NCBI RefSeq assembly: GCF_000759445.1
Contig: NZ_JRMB01000002.1
Coordinates: forward strand, 558,001-622,000
Origin: Pseudomonas lutea
GTDB taxonomy: Bacteria; Pseudomonadota; Gammaproteobacteria; Pseudomonadales; Pseudomonadaceae
Reading direction: 5' to 3'
Length of the DNA: 64,000 nucleotides
The translations under genes and the position numbers were made by a program. The stretch's first letter is position 1, and each line of letters starts with the position of its first letter. Shown here piece by piece: positions 29,159 through 38,386 of this stretch. Below the pieces are notes generated by a model. The model searched no databases and was not told the DNA's origin. It saw nothing but the letters and a program-made list of their open reading frames with translations.

Positions 29159-30139
29159 ATGACCCTATCGTTGCGCCACCTTAGCGTTGCCGCCAGCTGC
29201 ATGCTGATGGCCACCCAACTGTGGGCCGCCGAGCCCAATCGTCCTGAATGCATCGCGCCGGCTTCGCCCGGTGGCGGCTTCGACCTGACCTGCAAACTGG
29301 TGCAGAGCGCGCTGATCAACGAAAAAATCCTTTCCAAACCCATGCGCGTGACCTACATGCCTGGCGGCGTCGGTGCGGTGGCGTATAACGCAGTGGTCGC
29401 TCAACGGCCGGCCGATGCCGGTACTCTGGTCGCGTGGTCCAGCGGGTCGCTGCTTAACCTTGCCCAAGGCAAGTTCGGCCGTTTTGACGAAAACGCCGTG
29501 CGTTGGCTCGCTGCCGTGGGCACCAGCTACGGCGCCATCGCGGTCAAGGCCGATTCGCCGTACAAGAATCTGGACGATCTGGTCAAGGCGCTGAAAGCCG
29601 ACCCGGGCAAAGTCGTCATCGGCTCTGGCGGTACCGTCGGCAGCCAGGACTGGATGCAAACCGCACTGATTGCCAAGGCGGCCGGCATCAACCCGCGTGA
29701 ACTGCGTTACGTCGCTCTGGAAGGCGGCGGTGAAATCGCCACTGCCCTGCTCGGCGGTCACATCCAGGTAGGCTCCACCGATATTTCCGACTCCATGCCA
29801 CACATCCTCAGCGGCGACATGCGCCTGCTCGCGGTGTTCTCCGAGCAGCGTCTGGACGAGCCGGAAATGAAGAACATTCCCACCGCCAAAGAGCAGGGTT
29901 ACGACATTGTCTGGCCGGTGGTACGCGGCTTCTACCTGGGGCCAAAGGTCTCGGACGAAGACTACAACTGGTGGAAAGCGGCATTCGACAAGCTGCTGGC
30001 CTCGGAAGACTTCGCCAAGCTGCGCGATCAGCGTGAGCTGTTCCCGTTTGCCATGACCGGTGAAGAGCTCGACAAATACGTGAAGACCCGCGTCGCCGAA
30101 TACAAAACCCTGGCCAAGGAATTCGGGCTGATTCAGTGA
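29159..30139 (+). CDS. tctC: Tricarboxylate-binding periplasmic protein TctC
   Basis: The 326-residue solute receptor of a tripartite tricarboxylate transporter (TTT) has a signal peptide (LRHLSVAASCMLMATQLWA) and family motifs PASPGGGFDLTCKL and VGSTDISDSMPHIL. It captures citrate-like substrates and delivers them to TctAB. The ATG at 29159 has CTGGAGA upstream; the longer in-frame extension lacks a signal peptide. It is the first gene of tctC-tctB-tctA and the AbrB-like gene. Confidence 0.93.
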   Translation: MTLSLRHLSVAASCMLMATQLWAAEPNRPECIAPASPGGGFDLTCKLVQSALINEKILSKPMRVTYMPGGVGAVAYNAVVAQRPADAGTLVAWSSGSLLNLAQGKFGRFDENAVRWLAAVGTSYGAIAVKADSPYKNLDDLVKALKADPGKVVIGSGGTVGSQDWMQTALIAKAAGINPRELRYVALEGGGEIATALLGGHIQVGSTDISDSMPHILSGDMRLLAVFSEQRLDEPEMKNIPTAKEQGYDIVWPVVRGFYLGPKVSDEDYNWWKAAFDKLLASEDFAKLRDQRELFPFAMTGEELDKYVKTRVAEYKTLAKEFGLIQ

Positions 30140-30214
30140 TTGAACCGCATCCACAGGTTCTCGATTGACTGAGGGTTGCGCCGCCTGCGCGGCGGCGTGA
30201 TCCGGGAGTTTTCC

Positions 30215-30673
30215 ATGGTTGTGCAACGCATTTTCTCACTGGTCCTTTTGCTGGTGTGTATCGGCCTGGCAATGATGGCCTGGCCTTATCAGGCGCCGTT
30301 TTCCTATGAGCCCGTCGGCCCGCGCGCGTTTCCGCTGCTGATGCTTGGGTTGATGGGCATTTCGCTGCTGTACATGACGATCCGTCCAACGCCCATCGTG
30401 CATTCCGAAGAAGAACCGGCGCTGGACCGTCCGACGCTGATCAAAATCGGTATCTGCACCGTGCTGCTGTTGGTATTCGCGGGCTTGTTTGAACCTCTGG
30501 GTTTTGTGCTCAGCAGCATTTTGGTCGGCATCCCCATGGCACGTTTGTACGGCGGCCGCTGGCTGGCGAGTGTGGTGATCATCACGTTCATGAGCATCGC
30601 GCTGTACGTGCTGTTCGACAAAGTGATGGATGTGCCCCTGCCCCTCGGCCTGCTCGACGTTCTGGAGAAATAA
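30215..30673 (+). CDS. tctB: Tripartite tricarboxylate transporter small membrane subunit TctB
   Basis: The 152-residue protein has four predicted membrane helices (about residues 5-24, 38-55, 78-100 and 118-135) and the GPRAFPLLML motif of TctB. It forms the membrane complex with TctA. The ATG at 30215 follows GGGAG. It ends one base before the tctA start codon. Confidence 0.92.
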   Translation: MVVQRIFSLVLLLVCIGLAMMAWPYQAPFSYEPVGPRAFPLLMLGLMGISLLYMTIRPTPIVHSEEEPALDRPTLIKIGICTVLLLVFAGLFEPLGFVLSSILVGIPMARLYGGRWLASVVIITFMSIALYVLFDKVMDVPLPLGLLDVLEK

Positions 30674-30674
30674 T

Positions 30675-32189
30675 ATGGACACGCTTGGCTATCTCGGCCA
30701 GGGCTTCGGCGTCGCGCTGACCCCCTACAACCTGGTCACTGCCCTTTCCGGCACCCTGATCGGCACCGTCGTCGGCCTGTTGCCGGGACTGGGACCGATC
30801 AATGGCGTCGCGTTGTTGATCCCCATTGCCTTTGCCCTGGGTTTGCCGCCGGAGTCGGCGCTGATCCTCCTGGCAGCGGTGTATCTGGGCTGTGAATACG
30901 GCGGTCGCATCAGCTCCATCCTGCTAAACATTCCCGGTGAAGCCTCCACCGTCATGACTGCACTGGACGGCTACCCCATGGCACGCCAGGGCCTGGCCGG
31001 CGTGGCGCTGTCTCTCTCCGCATGGAGCTCCTTCATTGGCGCACTGATCGCCACCTGCGGCATGGTCATGTTCGCCCCGCTGCTGGCGAAATGGGCGATT
31101 GCCTTCGGTCCGGCGGAGTACTTTGTGCTGATGGTGTTCGCCATCGTCTGCCTGGGCGGCATGGCGGGTGATCGGCCGCTGAAGACCTTTGTCGCTGCAT
31201 TGATCGGGCTGTTTCTGTCGAGCATCGGTATCGACGCCAACAGCGGCGTGTATCGCTTCACCGGTGACAACATCCACCTGGCTGACGGTATTCAATTCGT
31301 CGTGCTGGTGTTGGGTCTGTTCTCGATCAGCGAAATCCTGCTGCTGTTGGAAAAAACCCATCGCGGTCAAGAGGCTGTCAAGGCTACCGGACGCATGATG
31401 TTCAACTTCAAAGAGGCCAGTTCAGTCTTTGTGGTCAACATTCGCTGCGGTCTGATGGGCTTCATCATGGGTGTGCTGCCCGGTGCAGGCGCCACGCTGG
31501 CGAGCGCCGTGACCTACATGACTGAAAAACGCATCGCAGGGGCGAGCGGCAAGTTCGGCCAGGGCGACATGCGCGGTCTGGCGGCGCCGGAAACGGCCAT
31601 CGGCGCAGCGGCTTGCGGCGCATTGGTGCCGATGCTGACCCTGGGCGTTCCAGGTTCTGGCACCACGGCAGTGATGATCGGCGCGTTGTCGCTGTACAAC
31701 ATCACGCCGGGCCCGCTGTTGTTCCAGCAGCAGCCTGACATCGTCTGGGGTCTGATCGCTTCGCTGTTCGTCGCCAACGTCATGCTGGTGATCCTCAACA
31801 TTCCGATGATCCGCATCTTCACCCGCATCCTTGCCGTGCCGAATTGGGCACTGGTGCCGGTGATCGCGATCATCACCGGTATCGGCGTCTATGCGGTTCA
31901 TGCCACCACCTTCGACCTGTTCCTGATGGTCGGGATCGGCATCTTCGGCTACATCCTTCGCAAGCTGGACTTCCCGCTGTCGCCAATCCTGCTGGGCTTC
32001 ATTCTTGGCGGCCTGATGGAGCAGAACCTGCGCCGTGCGTTGTCCATTTCCAACGGCGGGCTGGACATCCTCTGGTCGAGCCCGATCACGTTGGGCATGT
32101 GGATCGGAACGGCGTTCATGCTCGTCTTCCCGCTGATTCGCATCTGGCGCAAGCGCGCCAAACAGCGCCGCGCCATGGCTAATGTCTGA
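30675..32189 (+). CDS. tctA: Tripartite tricarboxylate transporter large permease TctA
   Basis: The 504-residue protein has about 11-12 membrane helices and the family motifs GLLPGLGPINGVALL, near the N-terminus, and a duplicated GVLPGAGATLAS further on. It is the translocation subunit and uses an ion gradient. The ATG at 30675 is just past the tctB stop, and the stop overlaps the next gene by eight bases. Confidence 0.95.
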   Translation: MDTLGYLGQGFGVALTPYNLVTALSGTLIGTVVGLLPGLGPINGVALLIPIAFALGLPPESALILLAAVYLGCEYGGRISSILLNIPGEASTVMTALDGYPMARQGLAGVALSLSAWSSFIGALIATCGMVMFAPLLAKWAIAFGPAEYFVLMVFAIVCLGGMAGDRPLKTFVAALIGLFLSSIGIDANSGVYRFTGDNIHLADGIQFVVLVLGLFSISEILLLLEKTHRGQEAVKATGRMMFNFKEASSVFVVNIRCGLMGFIMGVLPGAGATLASAVTYMTEKRIAGASGKFGQGDMRGLAAPETAIGAAACGALVPMLTLGVPGSGTTAVMIGALSLYNITPGPLLFQQQPDIVWGLIASLFVANVMLVILNIPMIRIFTRILAVPNWALVPVIAIITGIGVYAVHATTFDLFLMVGIGIFGYILRKLDFPLSPILLGFILGGLMEQNLRRALSISNGGLDILWSSPITLGMWIGTAFMLVFPLIRIWRKRAKQRRAMANV

Positions 32190-33213
32190 TCGGCCATTCA
32201 GCACGTGGTGGGGAACACCGCTGGTCGGCCTGCTGGGGGGATTTCTCGCCAGTCAGGTCGGCTGGCCGCTGCCCTGGATGGTCGGCTCGTTGCTGGCGAT
32301 CATCCTGGTTCGCTGCCTCACACCCTGGCAGCTGGCTGAAATACCCGGCGGCCGCAAATGCGGCCAATGGGTGGTCGGCATCGGGATCGGCCTGCACTTC
32401 ACCCCTGTCGTCATCGAACAAGTCCTTTCCCACTTTGGCCTGATTTTCATCGGCGCACTGGTGACCAGCGTTTCGAGCGTGGTCGGGGTGTGGCTCATGC
32501 TGCGCACCGGCGAGGACCGGGCCACTGCGTTCTTTTCCAGCATGCCCGGCGGCTCGGGCGAGATGGTGAACCTGGGCGCACGCAACGGCGCCATTCTCAG
32601 CAACGTCGCCGCCGGGCAAAGCCTGCGCGTGCTGGCGGTGGTGCTGTGTATCCCGGCGATCTTCAAATACCTGATGGGCAACGGTGGCCCGGTTTCCCAC
32701 GCGGCGGTGGTGGATTGGACGTGGCTGACGCTGCTGTTTCCGCTCGGCGCGCTGGTGGCCTGGGGCTGGCAAAAGCTTAAGCAGCCCAACCCGTGGCTAT
32801 TCGGGCCGTTACTGATCAGTGCGGTCATCAGCGTGACGTTCGATCTGCACATCGGCTTGCCCCAGGGTGGCAGTCAGTTGGGGCAGTGGCTGATCGGCAG
32901 TGGCCTGGGCTGCCACTTCAACCGCACGTTCTTCCGCCGGGCGCCGTCTTTCATTGGCCGCACGCTGGTGGGAACGGCGCTGACGATGAGCATCGCGGCA
33001 TTGTGCGCGCTTGGGTTAAGCACCCTGACACACCTGGACTTGCGCTCATTGACCTTGGGAATGATGCCCGGCGGAATTGCCGAGATGAGCCTGACCGCAG
33101 AGGTGCTGCAACTGTCGGTGCCGCTGGTGACGGCGATGCAGGTGATGAGGCTGTTGTTTGTGCTGTTCCTGGCGGAGCCGCTGTTCCGGTATTGGGATAG
33201 ACGGGTGGGTTGA
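32182..33213 (+). CDS. AbrB-family (PF05145-type) membrane protein
   Basis: The 343-residue protein has about ten hydrophobic segments arranged as two similar halves (GLLGGFLASQVGWPLPWMVGS in the first half and TMSIAALCALGLSTLT in the second), with MPGGSGEM and MPGGIAEM repeated in each. These match the family annotated as AbrB or ammonia monooxygenase-like; neither name reflects a proven role. It overlaps tctA by eight bases and is therefore co-translated with the transporter, which hints at a role in organic-acid handling. Confidence 0.8.
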   Translation: MSDRPFSTWWGTPLVGLLGGFLASQVGWPLPWMVGSLLAIILVRCLTPWQLAEIPGGRKCGQWVVGIGIGLHFTPVVIEQVLSHFGLIFIGALVTSVSSVVGVWLMLRTGEDRATAFFSSMPGGSGEMVNLGARNGAILSNVAAGQSLRVLAVVLCIPAIFKYLMGNGGPVSHAAVVDWTWLTLLFPLGALVAWGWQKLKQPNPWLFGPLLISAVISVTFDLHIGLPQGGSQLGQWLIGSGLGCHFNRTFFRRAPSFIGRTLVGTALTMSIAALCALGLSTLTHLDLRSLTLGMMPGGIAEMSLTAEVLQLSVPLVTAMQVMRLLFVLFLAEPLFRYWDRRVG

Positions 33214-33340
33214 CGCAGTCGTGCGCACGCTCACTCGCACCCAATACGACCACACCGCAGATGTACCTGCTGACATAGGGATTGTGGGAGCGTCCCTCTT
33301 GGCAAATCCCGGTGTCAGCCCCCACCCTGCTCTCATCTCG

Positions 33341-34036
33341 CTAGACAACCGCCGGCAATCGCCAGTCAATGGGCGCCAGGCCGTTCTGCTCCAGAAACTT
33401 GTTCGCCAGACCAAAATGCCCGCAGCCCAGGAAGCCCTTGTATGCCGACAGCGGCGACGGATGAACCGAGGTCAGGATCAGGTGCTTGGACGCATCGATG
33501 AGCTTCTTTTTGCTCTGCGCATGCGAGCCCCATAGCAGGAACACCAGGTGTGGCTGATGGGCGCTGACGGTTTCGATCACCTTGTCGGTGAAATGCTGCC
33601 AGCCCTTCCCGGCATGGGAGGCGGCATTGGCTCGTTCGACAGTTAGCGTGGTGTTCAGCAGCAATACCCCTTGATCGGCCCAGGATTGCAGATAGCCGTG
33701 ATTGGGGATGTCGATGTTCAGGTCGCGCTTGAGTTCTTTGTAGATATTGACCAGTGAAGGCGGCGTCGGTACACCGGGCTGCACCGAGAAGCACAAGCCG
33801 TGGGCCTGATTGGGGCCGTGGTAAGGGTCCTGACCCAGGATGACCACCTTCACGTCATTGAGCGGGGTTGAGTTCAGCGCATTGAAAATCAGCGGACCCG
33901 GCGGATAAATCTCCTTGCCGGCCGCATGTTCCTGACGCAGAAATTCGCGTAGTTCGCCCATGTAAGGCTTCTCGAACTCGTCGCGCAGGGCCTGTTTCCA
34001 GCTGGCCTCCAGTTTGATGCGGTCGTCTTGTGTCAT
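33341..34036 (-). CDS. ung: Uracil-DNA glycosylase
   Basis: The 231-residue enzyme removes uracil from DNA. The water-activating motif GQDPYHG and the C-terminal [10 protein letters not shown] loop are intact. The ATG at 34036 gives the usual length; seven extra residues upstream look non-native. It converges with the AbrB-like gene. The 127-base gap between them contains a single REP-like fragment (TGTGGGAGCGTCCCTC at about 33284). Confidence 0.96.
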   Translation of the reverse strand: MTQDDRIKLEASWKQALRDEFEKPYMGELREFLRQEHAAGKEIYPPGPLIFNALNSTPLNDVKVVILGQDPYHGPNQAHGLCFSVQPGVPTPPSLVNIYKELKRDLNIDIPNHGYLQSWADQGVLLLNTTLTVERANAASHAGKGWQHFTDKVIETVSAHQPHLVFLLWGSHAQSKKKLIDASKHLILTSVHPSPLSAYKGFLGCGHFGLANKFLEQNGLAPIDWRLPAVV

Positions 34037-34207
34037 GGTGTGATCCGGCAGAAACAATTCACAACTTTAGGGATTGTCGCCGAAGATTTCCAGCGCGTTG
34101 CCATCGCATCTCCCTACACTCGTGCACAGCTACCGCCGTGCAACTTCCTGACGCGGGAAGGACTCACAATTCACGATAGATCCCCGTACCACTGACAAGA
34201 GGTCACG

Positions 34208-35320
34208 ATGAATCTGCAATTTGAAGAGCTCACCGCAACGGACGGCGCCCGTCTGGGTATCGCCACGCTGGATGCGGAAAAATCCCTGAACGCCTTGTCG
34301 TTGCCGATGATTCTGGCACTGCAGGAGCGCTTGAACGACTGGGCCAGTGATCCGCAGATTGTCTGCGTGCTACTGCGTGGCAATGGCCAGAAAGCCTTCT
34401 GCGCCGGGGGCGATGTACGCGCGCTGGTGGAAGCCGGGCGTAACCAGGCAGGTACGGTCCCGGCATTGGCGGCGCAGTTTTTCGCGGCAGAGTATCGGCT
34501 CGATTACACCTTGCACACGTTCCCCAAGCCACTCATCTGCTGGGGGCATGGTTATGTGCTGGGCGGTGGCATGGGCCTGTTGGAAGGCGCGAATATCCGC
34601 GTCGTTACGCCGAGCAGCCGTCTGGCGATGCCGGAGATCAGCATCGGTCTGTTTCCTGACGTCGGCGCCAGCTGGTTCCTGTCGAGACTGCCCGGCAAGC
34701 TGGGGCTGTTTCTGGGGCTGACGGGCGCGCACATCAACGGACGCGATGCGCTGGATCTGGGCTTGGCTGACCGCTTCCTCAAGGAGGATCAACAGGATGA
34801 AATGATTGATCGGTTGCTGCAGCTCAATTGGCAGGAACAAACGAAGGTGCAACTGACGAGTCTGTTTCGAGCCCTGCAACTGGAGGCGGCGGATCAATTG
34901 CCTGCCGCACAGTGGCTGCCTCGTCGGCAAATCATTGATGAGGTGCTGGATGTTGCCGACGCGCCAAGTGCCTGGAATGCGCTGAAACATCACTTGAACG
35001 CAGAAGACCCGCTATTGGCAAAGGCTGCGAAAACGCTGACGGAGGGCTGCCCGCTGACCGCTCATCTCGTGTGGGAGCAGATCGAACGCGCTCGGCACCT
35101 GTCGCTGGCCGAGGTGCTGCAGATGGAATACGCCATGAGCCTCAACTGCTGCAGGCATCCCGAGTTCGCCGAGGGGGTACGTGCGCGTCTGATAGACAAG
35201 GATCAGACGCCGCACTGGCATTGGCAGGACGTCGCGGCCATTCCGTTGGCCGTGGTGGACGCGCATTTCGAGAAAGCATGGGAAGGACGACATCCGCTGG
35301 CGGACTTGTCGGAGTATTGA
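34208..35320 (+). CDS. Enoyl-CoA hydratase/isomerase family, 3-hydroxyisobutyryl-CoA hydrolase type
   Basis: The 370-residue crotonase-fold protein has AFCAGGDVRALV (oxyanion hole), GYVLGGGMGLLEGANIR and MPEISIGLFPDVGASWFLS, which are typical of 3-hydroxyisobutyryl-CoA hydrolases of valine breakdown rather than simple hydratases. The length of 370 also fits that subgroup. It stands alone, with no valine-pathway genes nearby, so the substrate is not certain. Confidence 0.85.
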   Translation: MNLQFEELTATDGARLGIATLDAEKSLNALSLPMILALQERLNDWASDPQIVCVLLRGNGQKAFCAGGDVRALVEAGRNQAGTVPALAAQFFAAEYRLDYTLHTFPKPLICWGHGYVLGGGMGLLEGANIRVVTPSSRLAMPEISIGLFPDVGASWFLSRLPGKLGLFLGLTGAHINGRDALDLGLADRFLKEDQQDEMIDRLLQLNWQEQTKVQLTSLFRALQLEAADQLPAAQWLPRRQIIDEVLDVADAPSAWNALKHHLNAEDPLLAKAAKTLTEGCPLTAHLVWEQIERARHLSLAEVLQMEYAMSLNCCRHPEFAEGVRARLIDKDQTPHWHWQDVAAIPLAVVDAHFEKAWEGRHPLADLSEY

Positions 35321-35359
35321 GCCTTTAATTCATGCCTGCATGGACATTGTTCAGACGGG

Positions 35360-35390
35360 CGTCTTCCCGGCTGAAGCCGGTCTCACAAGT
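35360..35390. repeat. Single REP-like element
   Basis: TTCCCGGCTGAAGCCGGTCT contains the CCGGCTGAAGCCGG palindrome seen again in the 53.6-53.8 kb cluster. It stands alone between converging genes. Confidence 0.55.
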
Positions 35391-35434
35391 GAAATGCGTA
35401 CATCCTGATGGCCAAGGTCATACTTTCAACCCCA

Positions 35435-35465
35435 TAAAAAACGGCGTTCCTCGGAGCGCCGTTTT
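35435..35465 (-). terminator. Rho-independent terminator of the Gly/Tyr-rich lipoprotein gene
   Basis: On the minus strand AAAACGGCGC pairs with GCGCCGTTTT-type arms (ACGGCG / CGCCGT) and a run of six Ts follows. It lies eight bases after the stop. The plus-strand direction also has four Ts, so it may work both ways. Confidence 0.85.
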
Positions 35466-35473
35466 GTCGTTAC

Positions 35474-36049
35474 TTAGCGGTTGCCGCCACCTGGTCCGCC
35501 GTGACCACCACGACCGAAACCCCCATCTCCTCGGTGGCCGCCGCCTCCGGGTCCAAAGCCGGGACGTGGTCCACCGCCACCTCCGCCACCGCCGGGGTTA
35601 CCATGCCAGCCGCCACCAGGGCCGGGACCATTGCCGCCTCCAGGTCGTGGACCTTGGGGCGGCGGACGATAGCCGTTGCCGCCTCCGTTGTAGCCACCGC
35701 CTCCGTGATACCCGCCGCCCCCACCGTTCCAGTTGCCACCGCCATAGCCAGGGCGACCGCCGTAGCCGGGACGTCCCCCGCCATAGCCAGGCCCGTAGTA
35801 ACGCGGCGGAGGCGCGTAATAGCGAGGCGCCGAATAATAACGTGGCGCGGAATAGTAGCGCGGCGCCGAGTAGTAGACGCCAGAGCCGTAATAGGCGGGC
35901 GCTACCGGACGGTAACTGTCGTAAACGTAGCTGCTGCTATAGCCAGTGCTGTAGATCGGCTGCGTGTAAGTCTCAGATTCGTAATAGCCTCCGTAACAAC
36001 CTGCAAGGGACAGTGTCATCAAAACGGACAGCAAGGGTCTTCGATACAT
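35474..36049 (-). CDS. Tyr/Gly-rich low-complexity lipoprotein
   Basis: The 191-residue protein has a lipoprotein signal (LLSVLMTLSLAGCYGG, Cys at 18) and then a Tyr-rich part with tandem YYSAPR repeats (three close copies at about residues 58-76), followed by a C-terminal half made almost wholly of Gly, Pro, Arg and Asn with GYGG and RPGYGG repeats. ATG at 36049 follows GGGAGG. The composition suggests an extended, surface-exposed or adhesive polymer-like tail. I know no function. Confidence 0.75.
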   Translation of the reverse strand: MYRRPLLSVLMTLSLAGCYGGYYESETYTQPIYSTGYSSSYVYDSYRPVAPAYYGSGVYYSAPRYYSAPRYYSAPRYYAPPPRYYGPGYGGGRPGYGGRPGYGGGNWNGGGGGYHGGGGYNGGGNGYRPPPQGPRPGGGNGPGPGGGWHGNPGGGGGGGGPRPGFGPGGGGHRGDGGFGRGGHGGPGGGNR

Positions 36050-36329
36050 GGCGGCCTCCCGGACCGCGGTAGGGCTCGAACCAGCGGCGCTGATCGGCGT
36101 TCCCGAAACTGCCGAGAACGTAAGCTGAGACTCCGGAATCCGGAGCGAGTGCCCCACGGCGGCCCCCGGCCGCCAGACGGCGCCCCGCATCAGTGCATGC
36201 TCGACTCAGCCCGGATCATTATGCCGCCTCTCGACTCAGGCAAGACGGGCGTCTTGCATGACTTGGCACAACTCTCGCTTGGTAGACCGCGTGCAAGAGT
36301 TATCTCAGGTACGCGGCACCACAATTTGC

Positions 36330-36437
36330 AATAGCCGACTAGGGTTCCGGCTCGCTGAAGCGAGTGGCTGGTCCGAGAGTTGGCGACCTCCAGTAGAGGT
36401 TACACGGCGGGATAAAAGCCCGGGAGACAGGACACCA
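36330..36437 (+). ncRNA. Guanidine-I (ykkC) riboswitch
   Basis: The leader of the downstream transport/carboxylase operon carries the guanidine-I core: CTAGGGTTCCG (36340-36350), CTGGTCCGAGAG (36368-36379), ACACGGCGGGATAAAAGCCC (36402-36421) and CGGGAG (36421-36426), in the right order and spacing with the two expected pairing arms. This class binds guanidinium and turns on guanidine metabolism and export genes. A self-complementary GACACCA/TGGTGTC follows at 36431-36445. No clear terminator is seen, so control may be at translation or by an unconventional terminator. The rest of the 436-base gap (36050-36330) shows nothing I can name. Confidence 0.93.
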
Positions 36438-36485
36438 GTGGTGTCGCCGTGCTCCTGACCGCCCTTTTCGCTACTGGAGATACCC

Positions 36486-37553
36486 ATGCAAACATCCCGT
36501 CTGTTCAGCTTGCTTACCGCAGGCGTCTTCGCAGCATTGAGCCTGTCGGCCACCGCTGCCCCGAAAAAAGACTTCGACGTCTGCTGGACCATTTATGCCG
36601 GCTGGATGCCATGGGAATACGCAGGGACCCAAGGCATCGTCGACAAGTGGGCCAAGAAGTACGGCATCAACATTAAGGTCACCCAGCTCAACGATTACGT
36701 CGAATCGATCAATCAATACACCGCGGGCCAATTCGATGGCTGCACCATGACCAACATGGACGCCCTCACCATCCCCGCAGCCGGCGGCGTCGAAAGCACT
36801 GCGCTGGTGGTCAGCGACTTCTCCAATGGCAACGACGGCATCGTGCTCAAGGGTGACGGCAAAAAAGTCGCGGATCTCAAAGGCATGGACGTCAATCTGG
36901 TTGAGCTGTCGGTGTCGCATTACCTGCTGGCACGCGCGCTGGATTCGGTGGACCTGACCGAGAAAGATTTGAAAGTCGTCAACACCTCCGATGCCGATAT
37001 CGCCGCCGCTTTCAACACCAATGAAGTCAAAGCCGTCACCACCTGGAACCCGATGCTGTCCGAGATCAAGGCCAAACCCGGTGTCACGGAAGTCTTCGAT
37101 TCCAGCAAGATTCCCGGCGAAATCATGGACATGATGGTGATCAATACCCAGACCCTGAAAGACAACCCGGCGCTTGGCAAGGCCCTGACCGGAGCGTGGT
37201 TCGAAGTGGTGGCCTTGATGAACGCCAAAAACGCCGAGTCCAAAGCGGCGCTGGAGCACATGGCCCAGGCGTCGGGCACCGATCTGGCCGGTTTTCAGTC
37301 GCAACTGAATACCACCAAGCTGTTCGCGACGCCGCAAGAGGCGCTCGAGTTCGCCACCAGCAAGCAACTGCCGATGACCATGCGCAAGGTCGCTGACTTC
37401 TCCTTCGACCATGGCCTGCTTGGCGAAGGAGCCAAAGACGCCAGCGCGGTCGGCATGACCTTCGCCAACAACGTGACCGAAGGTGACAAAGCCAACCTGA
37501 AGCTGCATTTCGACCCGAGCTACGTGCAGATGGCTGCCGACGGCAAGTTGTAA
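36486..37553 (+). CDS. ABC transporter substrate-binding protein, probable guanidine importer
   Basis: The 355-residue protein has a signal peptide (FSLLTAGVFAALSLSATAA) and a NitT/TauT-type periplasmic binding fold (VCWTIYAGWMPWEY, QFDGCTMTNMDAL). It is usually annotated as a urea ABC receptor. The guanidine riboswitch 50 bases upstream and the following genes make guanidine or a guanidino compound the likely ligand. The ATG at 36486 has CTGGAG upstream. It is the first gene of a six-gene operon. Confidence 0.85.
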   Translation: MQTSRLFSLLTAGVFAALSLSATAAPKKDFDVCWTIYAGWMPWEYAGTQGIVDKWAKKYGINIKVTQLNDYVESINQYTAGQFDGCTMTNMDALTIPAAGGVESTALVVSDFSNGNDGIVLKGDGKKVADLKGMDVNLVELSVSHYLLARALDSVDLTEKDLKVVNTSDADIAAAFNTNEVKAVTTWNPMLSEIKAKPGVTEVFDSSKIPGEIMDMMVINTQTLKDNPALGKALTGAWFEVVALMNAKNAESKAALEHMAQASGTDLAGFQSQLNTTKLFATPQEALEFATSKQLPMTMRKVADFSFDHGLLGEGAKDASAVGMTFANNVTEGDKANLKLHFDPSYVQMAADGKL

Positions 37554-37570
37554 AACCAAAGGTCTTTGTT

Positions 37571-38386
37571 ATGCGCCTGATAAACCGCCGCCCGGATCGC
37601 GCCAGTCGATTGATTCTGGTGCTCCTGCCGTTTGCCCTGCTGCTGTTTGCCTACTTCACAGGCTCGGCAACACGGCTGACGGAAAACCCCAACGACAAGC
37701 TGCTGCCCAGCGCCGTGCAAATGACCGATGCGATCAAGCGCGTGGCGTTCGTGCCGGATCAACGCACTGGCGAGTACATCCTCTGGCAGGACACCGGCGC
37801 CAGCCTGAAGCGACTGGCCATCGGCCTTGCGATAAGCGCGGCGGTCGGGCTGTGTCTGGGCATTGCCTCTGGGGTATTGCCGTTGTTCAGCGCGCCGCTG
37901 TCGCCGTTGCTGACGGTGCTGTCGATGGTTCCGCCGCTGGCGATTCTGCCCATCCTGTTCATCGTCTTCGGCCTGGGCGAGCTGTCGAAGGTCATGCTGA
38001 TCGTCATCGGCATCACGCCGGTCCTGGCCCGGGACCTGGAGCAGCGCGCCCGGGAAATTCCGGTCGAGCTGCTGATCAAGGCGCAGACCCTGGGCGCCTC
38101 GACCTGGACGCTGATCCTGCGGGTGGTGTTGCCGCAACTGCTGCCGCGCCTGTTGATCTCGCTGCGGCTGGTGCTGGGTTCGGCGTGGCTGTTTCTGATT
38201 GCAGCCGAAGCGATTGCGTCCACCGATGGTCTGGGCTACCGGATCTTCCTGGTGCGACGTTATTTGGCGATGGACATGATCCTGCCGTACGTGGTGTGGA
38301 TCACCCTCCTCGCCTGGTTGATGGACTGGGGCCTGAAAGCGCTCACTCGCAAAGCGTTCCCGTGGTACGAGGGGGCACGCGCATGA
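37571..38386 (+). CDS. ABC transporter permease, probable guanidine importer
   Basis: The 271-residue protein has six or so membrane helices and the EAA-type loop seen as IKAQTLGASTWTLILRVVLPQ (about residues 168-188). It is the channel of the importer. It starts 17 bases after the receptor gene and its stop overlaps the ATPase start by four bases (ATGA). Confidence 0.88.
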   Translation: MRLINRRPDRASRLILVLLPFALLLFAYFTGSATRLTENPNDKLLPSAVQMTDAIKRVAFVPDQRTGEYILWQDTGASLKRLAIGLAISAAVGLCLGIASGVLPLFSAPLSPLLTVLSMVPPLAILPILFIVFGLGELSKVMLIVIGITPVLARDLEQRAREIPVELLIKAQTLGASTWTLILRVVLPQLLPRLLISLRLVLGSAWLFLIAAEAIASTDGLGYRIFLVRRYLAMDMILPYVVWITLLAWLMDWGLKALTRKAFPWYEGARA

